Below, in pieces: positions 33,508-45,545 of a stretch of DNA of 64,000 bases. Position 1 is the first letter of the stretch, and each line of letters opens with the position of its first letter. The stretch spans positions 22,104,193 to 22,168,192 of the forward strand of contig NC_092354.1 of assembly GCF_963676685.1 (NCBI RefSeq). The letters run 5' to 3'. Position numbers and translations under genes: made by a program. Below the pieces are notes generated by a model. That model had not been told where the DNA came from. It worked only from the letters and a program-made list of their open reading frames with translations, and did not search any database. Source of the stretch: Mytilus edulis. Its lineage: Eukaryota; Mollusca; Bivalvia; Mytilida; Mytilidae.

Positions 33508-35910
33508 TTAGTCATTAGTATGAAATTTTATGTGTCTTTCAAAGCTTGTCTCGTTTTCAAACACTCTAGAACACACATCACACTTATAATAGTTAATAAC
33601 TGTATGTGACTTTATGTGATATTCTAAGCTTGCTTTGTGTTCAAACTCTTCACAACATACATCACACTTATAAGATTTAAAACCTGAATGTAATTTAATG
33701 TGTTTATCAAAACTATATTTCAATCTAAACACTTTAAAACATTCATCACATTTATAAGAATTTCCAGCTGTACATATATGTAAACTTTTATGATAATCAA
33801 AGCTTGCTTTGTGTTTAAACACCCGACGACATTCATCACACTTATACGGTCTATCTTCAGTGTGTATTCTCATGTGTAATTTTAAATCTATTGTTAGATT
33901 GAATCCTTTACCACACAAATCACATTCATAAGGTTTAACATTACATGTATAAAGTTGATCTTTAGCATGTGTGCCCATGTGTCTAGTCAAGCTCCCTTTA
34001 TAATTAAACCCTCTAAAACATAAATGACATTGGTAAGGTTTTTCTCCAGTATGGTTTCTCGTGTGCACAGTTAAGTTGCCTTTATCTTTATGAGATGCCA
34101 TGTGTTTAGTAATATTCCCCTTACTATTAAACATTCTACAACATAAGTCACATTTATAAGGTTTTTCACCAGTATGTAATCTCATGTGTACAGTTAAGTT
34201 GGGTTTATAATTAAACCGTTTGCAGCATACATCACATTTGTGAGGTTTTTCATCAGTATGTATTCTCATGTGGGTAGTTAACATGCTTTTTATATAGAAA
34301 CCTCTACAGCAGATTTCACATGTCATAGGTGGTTCATCAACAGAATGTATTTGTTTGTGTCTTTTTAAATTACGTTTGTTTTTTAAGACTTTACAACATA
34401 CATCACATTTATAAGGATTATCACCAGTTTGTGTTTTCGTGTGAGTCTGTAAACGTTTTTCCATGAGATGTGTTTTCATATGGGTTTTTAAGTTACCATT
34501 TGTACTGAACTCTTTTTGACATATATCACATTTATAACATTTATAAGGTGGGTGTTCTCTCATGTGTACAAGTAAATCAGGTTCCCGAAAGAAGTTTTTA
34601 TCACATACACTACATACAAACGTTTCATCAGATGTTTGGGTTCTCATGTGTCCTTGCGATACAGAATTCTCTGAATCACTCTCCACTTTGATATCTATAT
34701 CAAATTTGGATGGTTTATTTCCTGTATTCATTCTCAATTCTGAATTACAACTCCTTTCTTCATCATACACAGTTTGTTCCTCAATTTTACATCTTGTTTG
34801 GTCCAGTGGTGCATGGCAAGCATTTGTCACAATAGCAAAGTCTTCCGAGGATTGGCGATTAGCATAGCAATGATTCGTCACAGTACCGGAGTCTCCTGAG
34901 GATTGCCGACATACAAACGTTTCATCAGATGTTTGGGTTCTCGTGTGTCCTTGCAATACAGAATTCTCTGAATCACTCTCCGCTTTGATATCTATATCAA
35001 ATTTTGATGGTTTAATTCCTGTATTTATTCTCAATTCTGAATTACAACTCCATTCTTCATCATACACAGTTTGGTCCTCAATTTTACATCTTGTTTGGTC
35101 CAGTGGTGCATGGTAATCATTTGTCACAATAGCAAAGTCTTCCGAGGATTGGCGATTAGCATGGCAATGATTCGTCAGAGTAACGGAGTCTCCTGAGGAT
35201 TGCCGACATACAAACGTTTCATCAGATGTTTGGGTTCTCGTGTGTCCTTGCAATACAGAATTCTCTGAATCACTCTCCGCTATAATATCTATATCAAATT
35301 TTATTGGTTTAATTCCTGTATTTATTCTCAATTCTGAATTACAACTCCATTCTTCATCATACACAGTTTGGTCCTCAATTTTACATCTTGTTTGGTCCAG
35401 TGGTGCATGGCAATCATTTGTCACAATAGCAAAGTCTTCCAAGGATTGGCGATTAGCATAGCAATGATTCGTCACAGTACCGGAGTCTCCTGAGGATTGC
35501 CGACATACAAACGTTTCATCAGATGCTTGGGTTCTCGTGTGTCCTTGCAATACAGAATTCTCTGAATCACTCTCCGCTTTGATATCTATATCAAATTTTA
35601 TTGGTTTAATTCCTGTATTTATTCTCAATTCTGAATTACAACTCCATTCTTCATCATACACAGTTTGGTCCTCAATTTTACATCTTGTTTGGTCCAGTGG
35701 TGCAAGGCAATCATTCGTCACAGTAGCGGAGTCTTCCAAGGACTGCCAATTGACATGGGAATGATTCGTCACAGTAGTGGAGTTTCCCAAGGATTGCTGA
35801 TTGGTTTGGCAATGATTCGTCAAAGTTGCGGAGTCACCCGAGGATTGCCGATTGGCATGGCAACGAGTCTCATCAAGAGAGATAACTGCATCAACTTCGT
35901 TATAAGACAT
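33508..35910 (-). CDS. C2H2 zinc-finger protein with repeated N-terminal module
   Basis: One uninterrupted frame of 800 residues. The start (MSYNEV) is homologous to the start at 3194. The first part has three short repeats of about 17 residues (QSSGDSATLTNH and relatives), then four copies of a 99-residue module containing TRCKIEDQTVYDEEWSCN. From about residue 430 there are twelve full C2H2 fingers plus one half-finger (KDKGNLTVHTRNH) left by an internal deletion. Linkers are weaker TGEKPY/TDEKP forms, as in other animal zinc-finger transcription factors. It is probably a nuclear DNA-binding protein. The paralogue at 3194 has the module once, so expansion happened in this copy. A likely acceptor (ACATTAG) sits just before the ATG. 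Confidence 0.85.
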   Translation of the reverse strand: MSYNEVDAVISLDETRCHANRQSSGDSATLTNHCQTNQQSLGNSTTVTNHSHVNWQSLEDSATVTNDCLAPLDQTRCKIEDQTVYDEEWSCNSELRINTGIKPIKFDIDIKAESDSENSVLQGHTRTQASDETFVCRQSSGDSGTVTNHCYANRQSLEDFAIVTNDCHAPLDQTRCKIEDQTVYDEEWSCNSELRINTGIKPIKFDIDIIAESDSENSVLQGHTRTQTSDETFVCRQSSGDSVTLTNHCHANRQSSEDFAIVTNDYHAPLDQTRCKIEDQTVYDEEWSCNSELRINTGIKPSKFDIDIKAESDSENSVLQGHTRTQTSDETFVCRQSSGDSGTVTNHCYANRQSSEDFAIVTNACHAPLDQTRCKIEEQTVYDEERSCNSELRMNTGNKPSKFDIDIKVESDSENSVSQGHMRTQTSDETFVCSVCDKNFFREPDLLVHMREHPPYKCYKCDICQKEFSTNGNLKTHMKTHLMEKRLQTHTKTQTGDNPYKCDVCCKVLKNKRNLKRHKQIHSVDEPPMTCEICCRGFYIKSMLTTHMRIHTDEKPHKCDVCCKRFNYKPNLTVHMRLHTGEKPYKCDLCCRMFNSKGNITKHMASHKDKGNLTVHTRNHTGEKPYQCHLCFRGFNYKGSLTRHMGTHAKDQLYTCNVKPYECDLCGKGFNLTIDLKLHMRIHTEDRPYKCDECRRVFKHKASFDYHKSLHICTAGNSYKCDECFKVFRLKYSFDKHIKLHSGFKSYKCDVCCEEFEHKASLEYHIKSHTVINYYKCDVCSRVFENETSFERHIKFHTND
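34560..35750 (-). repeat. Four 297-bp in-frame tandem units
   Basis: The anchor CATCTTGTTTGGTCCAGTGG occurs at 34790, 35087, 35384 and 35681, a spacing of exactly 297 bp (99 codons) each time. In the three upstream modules the frame passes from ETFVC into RQSSGDS; in the last it passes from ETFVC into a complete first zinc finger. The unit edges therefore lie in the N-terminal QSSGDS repeat and in finger 1. Confidence 0.9.
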
Positions 35911-35919
35911 AGCTTCTAA

Positions 35920-36788
35920 TGTAGTTCTGTGTCTGTCTAGTGATGAATGTCTATATTTCTTCTGTGTGTTATTCGTCTTAGAAATGATAAATTGTAAGTG
36001 TTTGAAGTCAGAATAATGAAGGCAACCATGGAATTACTTGATTGACATTGGTATTCTTGTAGGCTGAAAATATATATTTATTCACTTCATTATTTTACCT
36101 ATGTCACATTCTTGAGTATGTCACTAAGTAACTAACACTTTAGTGACCAATATATTATGCATCAGTGACAGCTATGAATATAGTTAACTTGATCTTGGAA
36201 TCAATAGTAAATGGTGAAAAAGAAATTATTTCTAATACTAGTAATATGTTCACATCATACAGAAAAAACGCAAAGATAATTGAATTTATTTGAATAGAAA
36301 AAAATCAAGGACTTTGGAAAATATCGAGGGGCTGCTTATCAAGTACTTCAGGTTTTGTTATTGTTCTTTATTACTTAGGGAGCTACCATTTGATTTTTAT
36401 GGGGGGAGGGGAGGGGGGCTAGGATGGAATTTGAAAAAAATAGGCAATTTAGGTAAAAAAAGTCAGGATAAACTAAAAAAAAAAAAAAGCAGGACCAAAC
36501 AGAGTGAAAAATAAAAAGGCAGGACAGAGATTACAGTTAAAAAAAATGCAGGACAAAATTTTTCATCCTAGCCTAGTCTTATTACAGTAAAACACATGCA
36601 TTAGGTCTCGCAAAACGTCGCTTTCTGCGGGAATGCAAATGCTTAACGTTGTGCCAAGAGTTAACTCCCTTGAAACTGTATCATTATAATAATAATTCCT
36701 TCATAACACAAGAGACACATGTATATAGTAGAAGGCCTCGTCAACAAATTTGATCGATTTTGGGTTGACGCAATAACATACAGATGTA
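35920..36788. other. Non-coding, with a G-rich palindromic repeat fragment
   Basis: 36360-36570 contains GGGAGCTACCATTTGATTTT, a G-run and inverted CAGGA / TCCTAGCC-type segments (CTAGGATGGAAT near 36418 against CATCCTAGCC near 36565), suggesting a MITE-like repeat. No gene was seen. Confidence 0.4.
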
Positions 36789-36965
36789 CAGTGAAACCTG
36801 ATTAAACCGAACCCTGAATAAACCGGAAACCTGTCTAATCCAAACTTGTTCTGAAGACCAATCATATCACATTTTATGCATTGTGAACCTGATGAAACCG
36901 AATACCTGCCAAAACCGAACAAAATCTCAAGTCCCGAAAGGGTTCGGTTTAGTCAGGTTTCACTG
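36789..36965. mobile_element. 177-bp pogo/Tigger-like MITE, copy 1
   Basis: Ends CAGTGAAACCTGATTAAACC and (inverse) GGTTTAGTCAGGTTTCACTG are flanked by TA. The terminal motif resembles Tigger/pogo elements, which use TA targets. An inverted copy of the same length is at 53576-53752. A hAT element is inserted across its right edge. Confidence 0.7.
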
Positions 36966-36968
36966 TAT

Positions 36969-38843
36969 CAGACATGGGGTCAATTACATTTGAAAGTAAT
37001 TAATTACATTCAATTACAATTACAAAATCTTCAATTAAATTACACATTACATTTGACTTTTTTTACCAATGTAATTAATTACATTCCAATTACTTGGCAA
37101 ATGTAATTAATTACTTCAATTACATTTGAAAGGAAATTTAAGATAAAACATTGAAAACATGCATTTATTCTATGATATGTACATAAGTATTATACATTGC
37201 TCTATAGTTATAACAATTAGACAGTGTTCAACTAGTATATACATTTTTGTATTGTGTCATATAACTTATTTAAGCATTTAAACACACACTTTCAGCTCTT
37301 TTAAGAGTATTTACAAGGTTATTTTTTATTTCAACCGATTTTTCATGTAGAAGTTTCGAAGATAAATGCTTTCTGCTAGGCACTTGATACTTAGTGTCAG
37401 CTTTTTCCATCAAGTTTTTAAATTCTTCACTTTCGACAATAGAGAGTGGTAAAAGATCCCCAGCTATGAACATTATAAGAGCATTTGTCATTTCTAACTG
37501 TTTTGGATCAGACGGTGAATATTTTACACTTTTTTTTATGCATTGTGTCAATGTTGGTTGAATTTCTTTATTCTCAGAATGCAGAATGTACAAATCTCTG
37601 TGTTTTCTCTGAAAATTACAAAAGGCCTTATTTAATATCTTGAAAATATTAAATTGTTTTAATTTACCTATTGAAATTTTACATTTATTTAAATTTATTT
37701 GATTGTAAATGATACAAAAAAATAGCACTATTTTTTATTTTTTGAAATGATTTTCATTTTTATCCCAGCTTATTCAAATTATTTATCTTAAATAAGTGAT
37801 TTAGAAATCTGACTTCTTAAAACAAAAATAAACTTTAGTTTTAATCACAACTAATTAATTTAATAAACAAAATATTTTCCAAATTTCAATGTAAGCTATT
37901 AGAGGATATAAGATAAATGAAATCTGATTAGAAATGAAAAAGAAGCATTATGAATTTATTAATTTTTAAAATTCTTATATAGTATTACCTTCATATGTGT
38001 AACAAAGTTGGATGTAACTTTATAACTTCCACTAATGAGGGTGCCACAATGCATACATTTTCCTTTGAAAGTATTTCCATTTTGGAAGTCATCAGGAACA
38101 GTAAAATGTTCCAGTACACTCTTGGGGCTCATTTTTAAATCTGATAAAATGTTTTCTTTCAACATTCATATATATAGTGAACAAATTTTGCAAGTGAGAT
38201 TTTGTCATATGCATTATCCCTTCAAGAATTTAAACATGTACCTATAGGCCCTAGGGGTATATTTATCTCTCTCTAATTAGCCTTATATCTGTTTAACATA
38301 ACTGTTATAAAAACAGTCATTATATAGTTTGTAATAAAACAAATAGCCAGAGGTTATATTTATTGGTTATTTAAGTCCTTGAATAAAGTTAATTATGTTA
38401 AATCAATGTCTTAAAATATCTATCTAAATCTACTAATTAAGGTCAAGACAGTGACTTCCTAGTGGTTTCTTTTAAAATTATGGCATGTGTCTACATTTTT
38501 TTTATCATTCAATACAAAATGAAGAATCTACCATGGTTGTGTTAATACAGAAAGTATACTGTGAAGGCTTTTCTTTGTCAGCTTACAACATTTGTTAAGA
38601 TTATTGCTTTTAATAATTTTTTGAGAAAACACAAGATTTAATCTTTTGATCCAAAATTTCAAATGTAATTGACTTGTAATTGAAAAGTAATTGTCAATTA
38701 CAGGCAATTTTGGCTATGTAATTAATTACATTCAATTACATGTAATTGAAAAAATGCTCAATTACACATTACATTCAATTACATGATAAATTGTAATTAA
38801 TTACAGTCAATTACAATTACATATTTCAATTACCCCATGTCTG
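36969..38843 (-). mobile_element. hAT element, internally deleted, TSD CACTGTAT
   Basis: The ends CAGACATGGGGT and ACCCCATGTCTG are perfect inverted repeats flanked by the 8-bp direct repeat CACTGTAT (36961-36968 and 38844-38851). Subterminal regions are rich in TAATTAATTACA-like repeats, as transposase-binding sites often are. The 1875-bp body carries two exons of a BED-type hAT transposase but no catalytic core, so it is non-autonomous. Confidence 0.85.
37270..38165 (-). CDS. Two-exon BED-domain remnant of a hAT transposase
   Basis: Exon 1 (38165-37989) ends at a donor (AAG then GTAATA). Exon 2 (37608-37270) starts after GTAATTTTCAG. Splicing is phase 0 and completes a BED zinc finger, CMHC in exon 1 and the two His in THMK plus RKH across the junction. 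Exon 2 continues with a region typical of ZBED/hAT proteins (LLPLSIVESEEFKNLM) and stops after AESVCLN, just before the position where the first catalytic Asp is expected. The product would be about 171 residues, able at most to bind DNA. The intron is 37609-37988. Confidence 0.65.
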
Positions 38844-38851
38844 CACTGTAT

Positions 38852-39032
38852 ATGATATCATTGGAAAGAGGAGAAAATATCTCATTGCAAGATAGATGAG
38901 GAGGTTCTCTGCAATTGTCACGATTTTATTAAGTTCGAATCAAAGGTCAAATAATTTTGTTTCAAGGAAAACGTTGACACGTGTTTAGAAAGCTGGTCGT
39001 CCCTACATGGTTTCGAGATTTACATTTGTAGA
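38852..39032. other. Left flank of the second dispersed-repeat copy
   Basis: Weak resemblance to 120-160 is seen near 38990-39032. No gene. Confidence 0.35.
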
Positions 39033-39040
39033 GAGAATCC

Positions 39041-39175
39041 AAGGGCGGGTCCAGCCATTTTAAAAAGGGGGGATTTCCAACCCAAAGTAAAGGGGAGGGG
39101 GGTTCCAAGTATATGCTCCCATTCAAATGCATTGATCGTCCAAAAAAGGGGGTTTCAACCCCTGGATCTGCCAAT
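39041..39175. mobile_element. hAT MITE, CAGTGGCGGATCCAG family, TSD GAGAATCC
   Basis: The ends GGGCGGGTCCAG and CTGGATCTGCC are degenerate inverted repeats of the family consensus. The 8-bp repeat GAGAATCC flanks it at 39033-39040 and 39176-39183. The copy at 163 reads GAGAATCC once with no insert, which confirms the boundaries. Confidence 0.85.
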
Positions 39176-39606
39176 GAGAATCCCATCAGTATCATCCAAA
39201 TTAGTTTTCTTAATTGCTTTTTTGGATGCATTTTATACTTTCAATTTCGGTCATTATTTTCTTGTTGAGAAAAACCTCTGCCGATATTTCCAGGTTTGTT
39301 AGAATGTTTGAGACATGTACTCTACCCATATGGGACCCATTAGTAGTTTCCATTGGAAACTATCAGACCTATCATTTGAAGTTTGTTCTAATGGATCGGT
39401 AGTTTCTTTCAGAGATCCTTTTCAGTAAGATTTTTGGCTTTTCTCTTCCATTGATATAGCAGGGCATTTGGCAGTGTCGGTTTTGATTGTATTTTGTTCT
39501 AACAGATTCCCCATTATTATCTAGTCATAGACATATTTTGCCAAGGCATTTTGGGGTATCCGGGGTAACCCTGTTCCATTTTATTTAAAGCACACAAACA
39601 TTTAAA

Positions 39607-42600
39607 CTAGAGGCCTCTAAGATCCTGTGTCGCTCACCTTGGTCTAGGTGCATATCATAACTAAGGCTCTAAAGAGCCTGTGTCGCTCACCTTGGTGTAT
39701 GTGAATATTAAACAAATGACAAAATTGTGTTTTGGTGATGGTGATGTGTTTGTAGATCTTACTTTACTAAACATTCTTGCTGCTTACAATTATCTCTATC
39801 TTTAATGAACTTGGCCCAGTAGTTTCAGTGAAAATGCTAGTGAAAATTTACAAATTTATTAAAATTGTTAACCAGGTGCTCCGCAGGGCGCAGCTTTATA
39901 CGACCGCAGAGGTCGAACCCTGAACAGTTGGGGCAAGTATGGACAAAACATTCAAGCGTGATACAGCTCTGAATTTGGATTGTGATCAAATTTTTGACAT
40001 TACATGGTTTTTTTTACACAAAACAAATGTCAAGATTTTACAAATCAATTAAAGATTTCTTCTTATTTAAATCTAAAATTAAATAGTTGACACAGCATAG
40101 GTTTCTGACACAGAATGAATGTGGTCTAATGAACTTAAAAGTTTTTTTTTGCCTTTGAGCAATTGACTATGCTGTTGAATATTAATCCTCTCAAAAAAAT
40201 GTTTGAAGAAATTTTCTTTTTATTTATGAAATCTGAAATGAGAAAAATTTAACCCCCCCCCCCTTTTTTCACATCCCTGTTTCCCTTTTTCCAAAACTGA
40301 TATCAATTCAAATTTCTAATGGAGTTTGCAACAATAACTACTCTTTTAAATACATCATAAAATATTAAAATGTAAAATAAAGTGCTTGTTATCACTGAAT
40401 GGTAAAGATTGGTTGGTAGTAAAAGTGAATATACATTGTTTATTGTATAAAACAATAAAAAAAAACTTCATCAGCAACATTTTATATTGGCAAATTTCCA
40501 ATGAAGTTATTTACATAAAGTTATTGGCAAATAAAAATAGAAAATGACATCATAGTCATGTCTGGCAAATTTCCAACATACATTATCTAAAACATTTTAG
40601 ATAAGATAAGGAAAAAAAGCTTCATCAGCAACATTTTATATTGGCAAATTTCCAATGAAGTTATTTACATAAAGTTATTGGCAAATAAAAATAGAAAATG
40701 ACATCATAGTCATGTCTGGCAAATTTCCAACATATATTATCAACTACTATTCTATACAAAGAAAGATAACTCCAATTGAAAATTAATTGCTATTGCACAA
40801 TATTGTGCAATTAGATATTTCTTGCTATTGTGCAATACTGTGCAATTGAAAATTTCTTGCTATTGCACAATACTTGATATGGAATCCTGATTTGGACCAA
40901 CTTGAAAACTGGGCCCATAATCAAAAATCAAAGTACATATTTAGATAAAGCATATCAAATAAGCCCAAGAATTTAATTTTTGTTAAAATCAAACTTAGTT
41001 TAATTTGGACCCTTTGGACCTTAATGTAGACCAATTTGAAAACTGGACCAAAAATTAAGAATCTACATACACAGTTAGATTTGGCATATCAAAGAACCCA
41101 TTTATTCAATTTTTGAAGAAATCAAACAAAGTTTAATTTTGGACCCCCATTTGGACCAACTTGAAAACTAGGCCAATAATTAAAAATCTAAGTACATTTT
41201 TAAATTCAGCATATCAAAGAACCCCAAGGATTCAATTTTTGTTAAAATCAAACTAAGTTTAATTTTGGACCCTTTGGACCTTAATGTAGACCAATTTGAA
41301 AACGGGACCAAAAATTAAGAATCTACATACATAGTTAGATTCGGCATATCAAAGAACCCCAATTATTCAATTTTTGATGAAATCACACAAAGTTCAATTT
41401 TGGACCCTTTGGGCCCCTTATTCCTAAACTGTTAGGACCAAAACTCCCAAAATCAAACCCAACCTTCCTTTTATGGTCATAAACCTTGTGTTTAAATTTC
41501 ATAGATTTCTATTTACTTATACTAAAGTTATGGTGCAAAAATAATGCTTAATAGGGCCCCTTTTTGGCCCCTAATTCATAAACTGTTGTGACCTCAACTC
41601 CAAAAATCAATCCCAACCTGCCTTTTGTGGTCACAAACCTTGTGCTAAAATTTCATTGATTTCTATTTACTTATACTAAAGTTATTGTGCGAAAACCAAG
41701 AATAATGCTTATTTGGGCCCTTTTTTGGCCCTTAATTCCTAAACTGTTGGAACCAAAACCCCCAAAATCAATCCCAACCTTCCTCTTGTGGTCATAAACC
41801 TTGTGTCAAAATTTCATAGATTTCTATTCACTTAAACTAAAGTTATAGTGCGAAAACCAAGAAAATGCTTATTTGGGCCCTTTTTGGCCCTTAATTCCTA
41901 AAATGTTGGGACCAAAACTCCCAAAATCAATACCAACCTTCCTTTTGTGGTCATAAACCTTGTGTTAAAATTTCATAGATTTCCATTCACTTTTACTAAA
42001 GTTAGAGTGCGAAAACTAAAAATATTCGGACGCCGGACGACGACGACGACGACGACGACGACGCCGACGCCAACGTGATAGCAATATACGACGAAAAATT
42101 TTTCAAATTTTGCGGTCGTATAAAAATTGACTATAAAGGGCAATAACTCCTTAGGGGGTCAATTGACCATTTTGGTCACGTTGACTTATTTTTAGGTCTT
42201 ACTTTGCTGTACATTATTGCTGTTTACAGTTTATCTCTAACTATAATAATATTCAAAATAATAACAAAAAAATGGCAAAATTTCCTTAAAATTACCAATT
42301 CAGGGGCAGCAACCTAACAATCAATCATACGATTCATCTTAAAATTTTAGGGCAGACAGATCTGCACCTGATAAACAATTTCCTCTCTTGTCAAATTTGC
42401 TCTAAATGCTTTGGTTTTTGAGTTATAAGCCAAAAACTGCATTTTACCCCTATGTTCTATTTTTAGCCATGTCGGCCATCTTGGTTGGTTGGCTGGGTCA
42501 CGCTACACATTTTAAAACTAAATACCCCAAAGATGATTGTGGCCAAGTTTGGTTTAATTTGGCCCAGTAGTTTCAGAGGAGAAGATTTTTCTAAAAGATA

Positions 42601-43172
42601 ACTAAGATTTACGAAAAATGGTTAAAAATTTACTCTAAAGGGCAATAACTCCTAAAAAGGTCAACTGACCATTTTGGTCATGTTGACTTATTTGTAAATC
42701 TTACTTTGCTGAACATTATTGCTATTTACAGTTTATCTCTATCTATAATAATATTCAAGATAACTAAAAACAGAAAAAATTCCTTAAAATTACCAATTCG
42801 GGGGCAGCAACTTAACAACGAGTTGTCCGATTCATCTGAAAATTTCAAGGCAGATAGATCTTGACCTGATAAACAATTCTACCTCATGTCAGATTTGCTC
42901 TAAATGCTTTGGTTTTTGAGTTATAAGCCAAAAACTGCATTTTACCCCTATGTTCTATTTTTAGCCATGGCGGCCATCTTGGTTGGTTGGCCGGGTCACA
43001 CCACACACTTTTTAAACTAGATACCCCAATGATGATTGTGGCCAAGTTTGGTTAAATTTGGCCCAGTAGTTTCAGAGGAGAATATTTTTGTAAAAGTTAA
43101 CGACGCCCGACGACGATGACGGACGCCAAGTGATGGGAAAAGCTGACTTGGCCCTTTGGGCCAGGTGAGCTA
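39607..43172 (+). mobile_element. Family 1 element, copy B1
   Basis: The left end CTAGAGGCCTCTAAGATCCT at 39607 is followed by a second 5' end, AAGGCTCTAAAGAGCCTGTG, at 39664: a partial tandem duplication of the terminus. After a family 2 insertion, two 0.5-kb cores follow, then a GAC-type run (43100-43125) and the 3' hairpin GGCCCTTTGGGCC with GTGAGCTA ending at 43172. Confidence 0.75.
39872..42123 (+). mobile_element. Family 2 element, copy 2, nested in family 1
   Basis: It starts CCAGGTGCTCCGCAGGGCGC and ends TTTTGCGGTCGTATAA inside the segment AAAATTGTTAA / AAATTGACTATAAAG, which is continuous in other family 1 copies (for example 19607-19630). It has one more core than 31267-33362 and a longer GAC run (42027-42064). 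Otherwise the copies are very similar. Confidence 0.85.
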
Positions 43173-44746
43173 AAAAAGGACACAGGTGGATTCATGACAA
43201 AATTGTGCTTAGGTGATGGTGATGTGTTTGTAGATCTTACTTAATTGAACATTATTGCTCCTTACAATTATCTCTATCTATATTAAACTTGGGCCAGTAG
43301 TTTAGTATTTTGTAAAACATTTAAAAAAGGAGTAAGGACTGATTTTGGCATCAAATTTTAGGTTAATCTGACGAAATATTTTGATCACTTTTTAAACACT
43401 GAAGTGTCTATTGCATTTGAATCAATTAGTTTATATGAAAGATTTGAACTGATTTAGTCATTAAAAACGATCAGATTCAAGGTCAAATATGAAAAATTTA
43501 GCAAATATATATGCTGAAAAATGTCACTTTTCAGATGGTTTTTGTCAGAAATGAAAGTGGACACATCCGTGTTTATCCTCAACCTTTATATATGTTAGGT
43601 ATTATCATCAAATACAACTTACATTTCAATATTAAGGATGAACACAAATGCGGCCACTTTCGTTTCACACGAAAACCATCTAAAATTTAACTAAAATGCT
43701 AGAATTGTGAAGATTTCAGTAATTTAGCATGACTTATTGGTGCTAGTACCTGATATATAAGCATTGTTTTGTCAAAAACAGCCCATAATTATGTAGCAGA
43801 AGCATTCTACTTTACAATAAATAACTAAAAGTTTACATTTTAACAACTTTGTAAAACTGCTTTATTTTGGGGCCAAAAGGGGTCTTACTGGACCTATTCC
43901 TTTATGAAAATTGTTAAAAATTGACTATAAAGGGCAATATCTCCTTACACGGTCAATTGACCATTTTGATCATGTTGACTTATTTGTAGATCTTACTTTG
44001 CTGTACATTTTTGCTGCTTACAGTTTATCTGTATCTATATAAATAATATTTAAGATATAACCAAAAGCTGCAAAATATTCTTAAAATTACCAATTCAGTG
44101 GCAGCAACCCAACAACGAGTTGCCTGATTGGTTTACAAATGTCAGGGCAGACAGACTGTGACTTATCGAAGAAATTTATCCTCGTCAGATTTGCCCTAAA
44201 TGCTTTGGTTTCTGAGACATGAGCCAAAAACTGCATTTTACCCTTTATGTACTACAATGTATTTTAAGCCTTGACACCCATCTTGGTTCACAGGCAAGAT
44301 CATCAGACACATAAAAAAATTTAAAACTAGATACCCTTATGATGATTGTGGACAAGTTTGGTTAAATTTGTCTTGGTAGTTTCAGAGGAGAAGATTTTTT
44401 AAAAAGATTACTAAAATGTTGGAAAAATGGCTAACAATTGACTTATAAAGGGCAGTAACTCCTTAAGGGGTCAGCTGACAATTTTGGTTATGTTGACTTA
44501 TTTGCCAATCTTTAACTTTGCTGAACATTATTGCGGTTTACAGTTTATCTTTATCTTTTATAAAATTCAAGATCATAAGCAAAAACTGCAAAATTTCCTT
44601 AAAATTACTAATTTCGGTGGCAGCAACCCAACAATGGGTTGTCCAATTTGTCCAAAAATTTTAGGGCAGATAGATCTTGACCTGATAATTTTTTTTTCTC
44701 AATGTCAGATTTGCTCTAAATACTTTGGTCTTAGAGACTAGAGTTA

Positions 44747-44955
44747 CTGTATAGCAGGTTATTTTAGAGGGGTGTAAATTTTGGCTTATTTAGACGGATA
44801 GAACAAAATCGCCAAAATAAATTCTGCCAATTTAAAACGGCACATTCAAAGGCATTCATAAGGTTTTGAATCCATCAAAATAAAAACTGGCAAAATATTT
44901 GGTATGTACCTTGTTCAATGAAATTTTACACCCACAAAAATAACCCGCTATACAG
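44747..44955. mobile_element. TA-flanked MITE, CTGTATAGC ends
   Basis: The ends CTGTATAGCAGGTTATTTTA and (inverse) AAAATAACCCGCTATACAG continue for nearly 40 bp as inverted repeats, through GGGTGTAAA near both ends. TA flanks both sides. It sits in GAGTTATAAGCC of a family 1 core. Confidence 0.75.
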
Positions 44956-44958
44956 TAT

Positions 44959-45545
44959 CTCTGAAACCCAAGCTTAATTTATTCATCTTAATAAAAAGAA
45001 TTTTTTGACAAGTATAGTGTAAAGTGTGTAATTTGATAAAATAGCTATAGACAAGTGTCCTTCCTCTATGTAAAAGTTATAACTTTATGTTTTTCTACAA
45101 ATTTTAACCAACTGTCTAATTAACAAAACTAGAGATACAATTTATCACATTAAACAAGGTCCCATCATTGTGAATACTAGTTTCATGATTTTTCATTTAA
45201 GCTTTACATTTTCTTATTTTCATCTTGTCTAGGCCAAAAAAAAATATATGTCTGTTTCCTGCTTCCAAGGCAAATAAATCAGGGTCGGTAGGTCTGGATT
45301 TTTTTTGGATTTTTTTTTGGATTTTTGGATTTTTTTAGATTTGTAATCAGCAAGTAATCATATGAATGTAATCTTAAAGTAATATAAAAGTAATCATGAT
45401 TACACCTGTTTTTTGCAATGTAATCGTTTTCATTATGATTACTTGTAATTAGAAATGGCATGATTACTGATTACATAGGATTACACTTCAAAATGTAATC
45501 GATTACAGCTGATTAGGATTACTGATTATGATTACCCTATGTCTG
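44959..45545. mobile_element. 587-bp insertion at the MITE edge, TSD TATACAGTAT
   Basis: The direct repeat TATACAGTAT flanks it (44949-44958 and 45546-45555), and the second copy leads straight back into the family 1 core (AAGCC). The right end ACCCTATGTCTG resembles the hAT terminus at 38832-38843, and the interior near 45380-45540 is rich in GTAATCATGATTAC-like repeats. The left end does not match, so it may be deleted. Confidence 0.65.

Noticed and set aside
34562-35919. Plus-strand proteins over the zinc-finger gene
   Set aside because: They are antisense shadows, repeated because the 297-bp unit is repeated.
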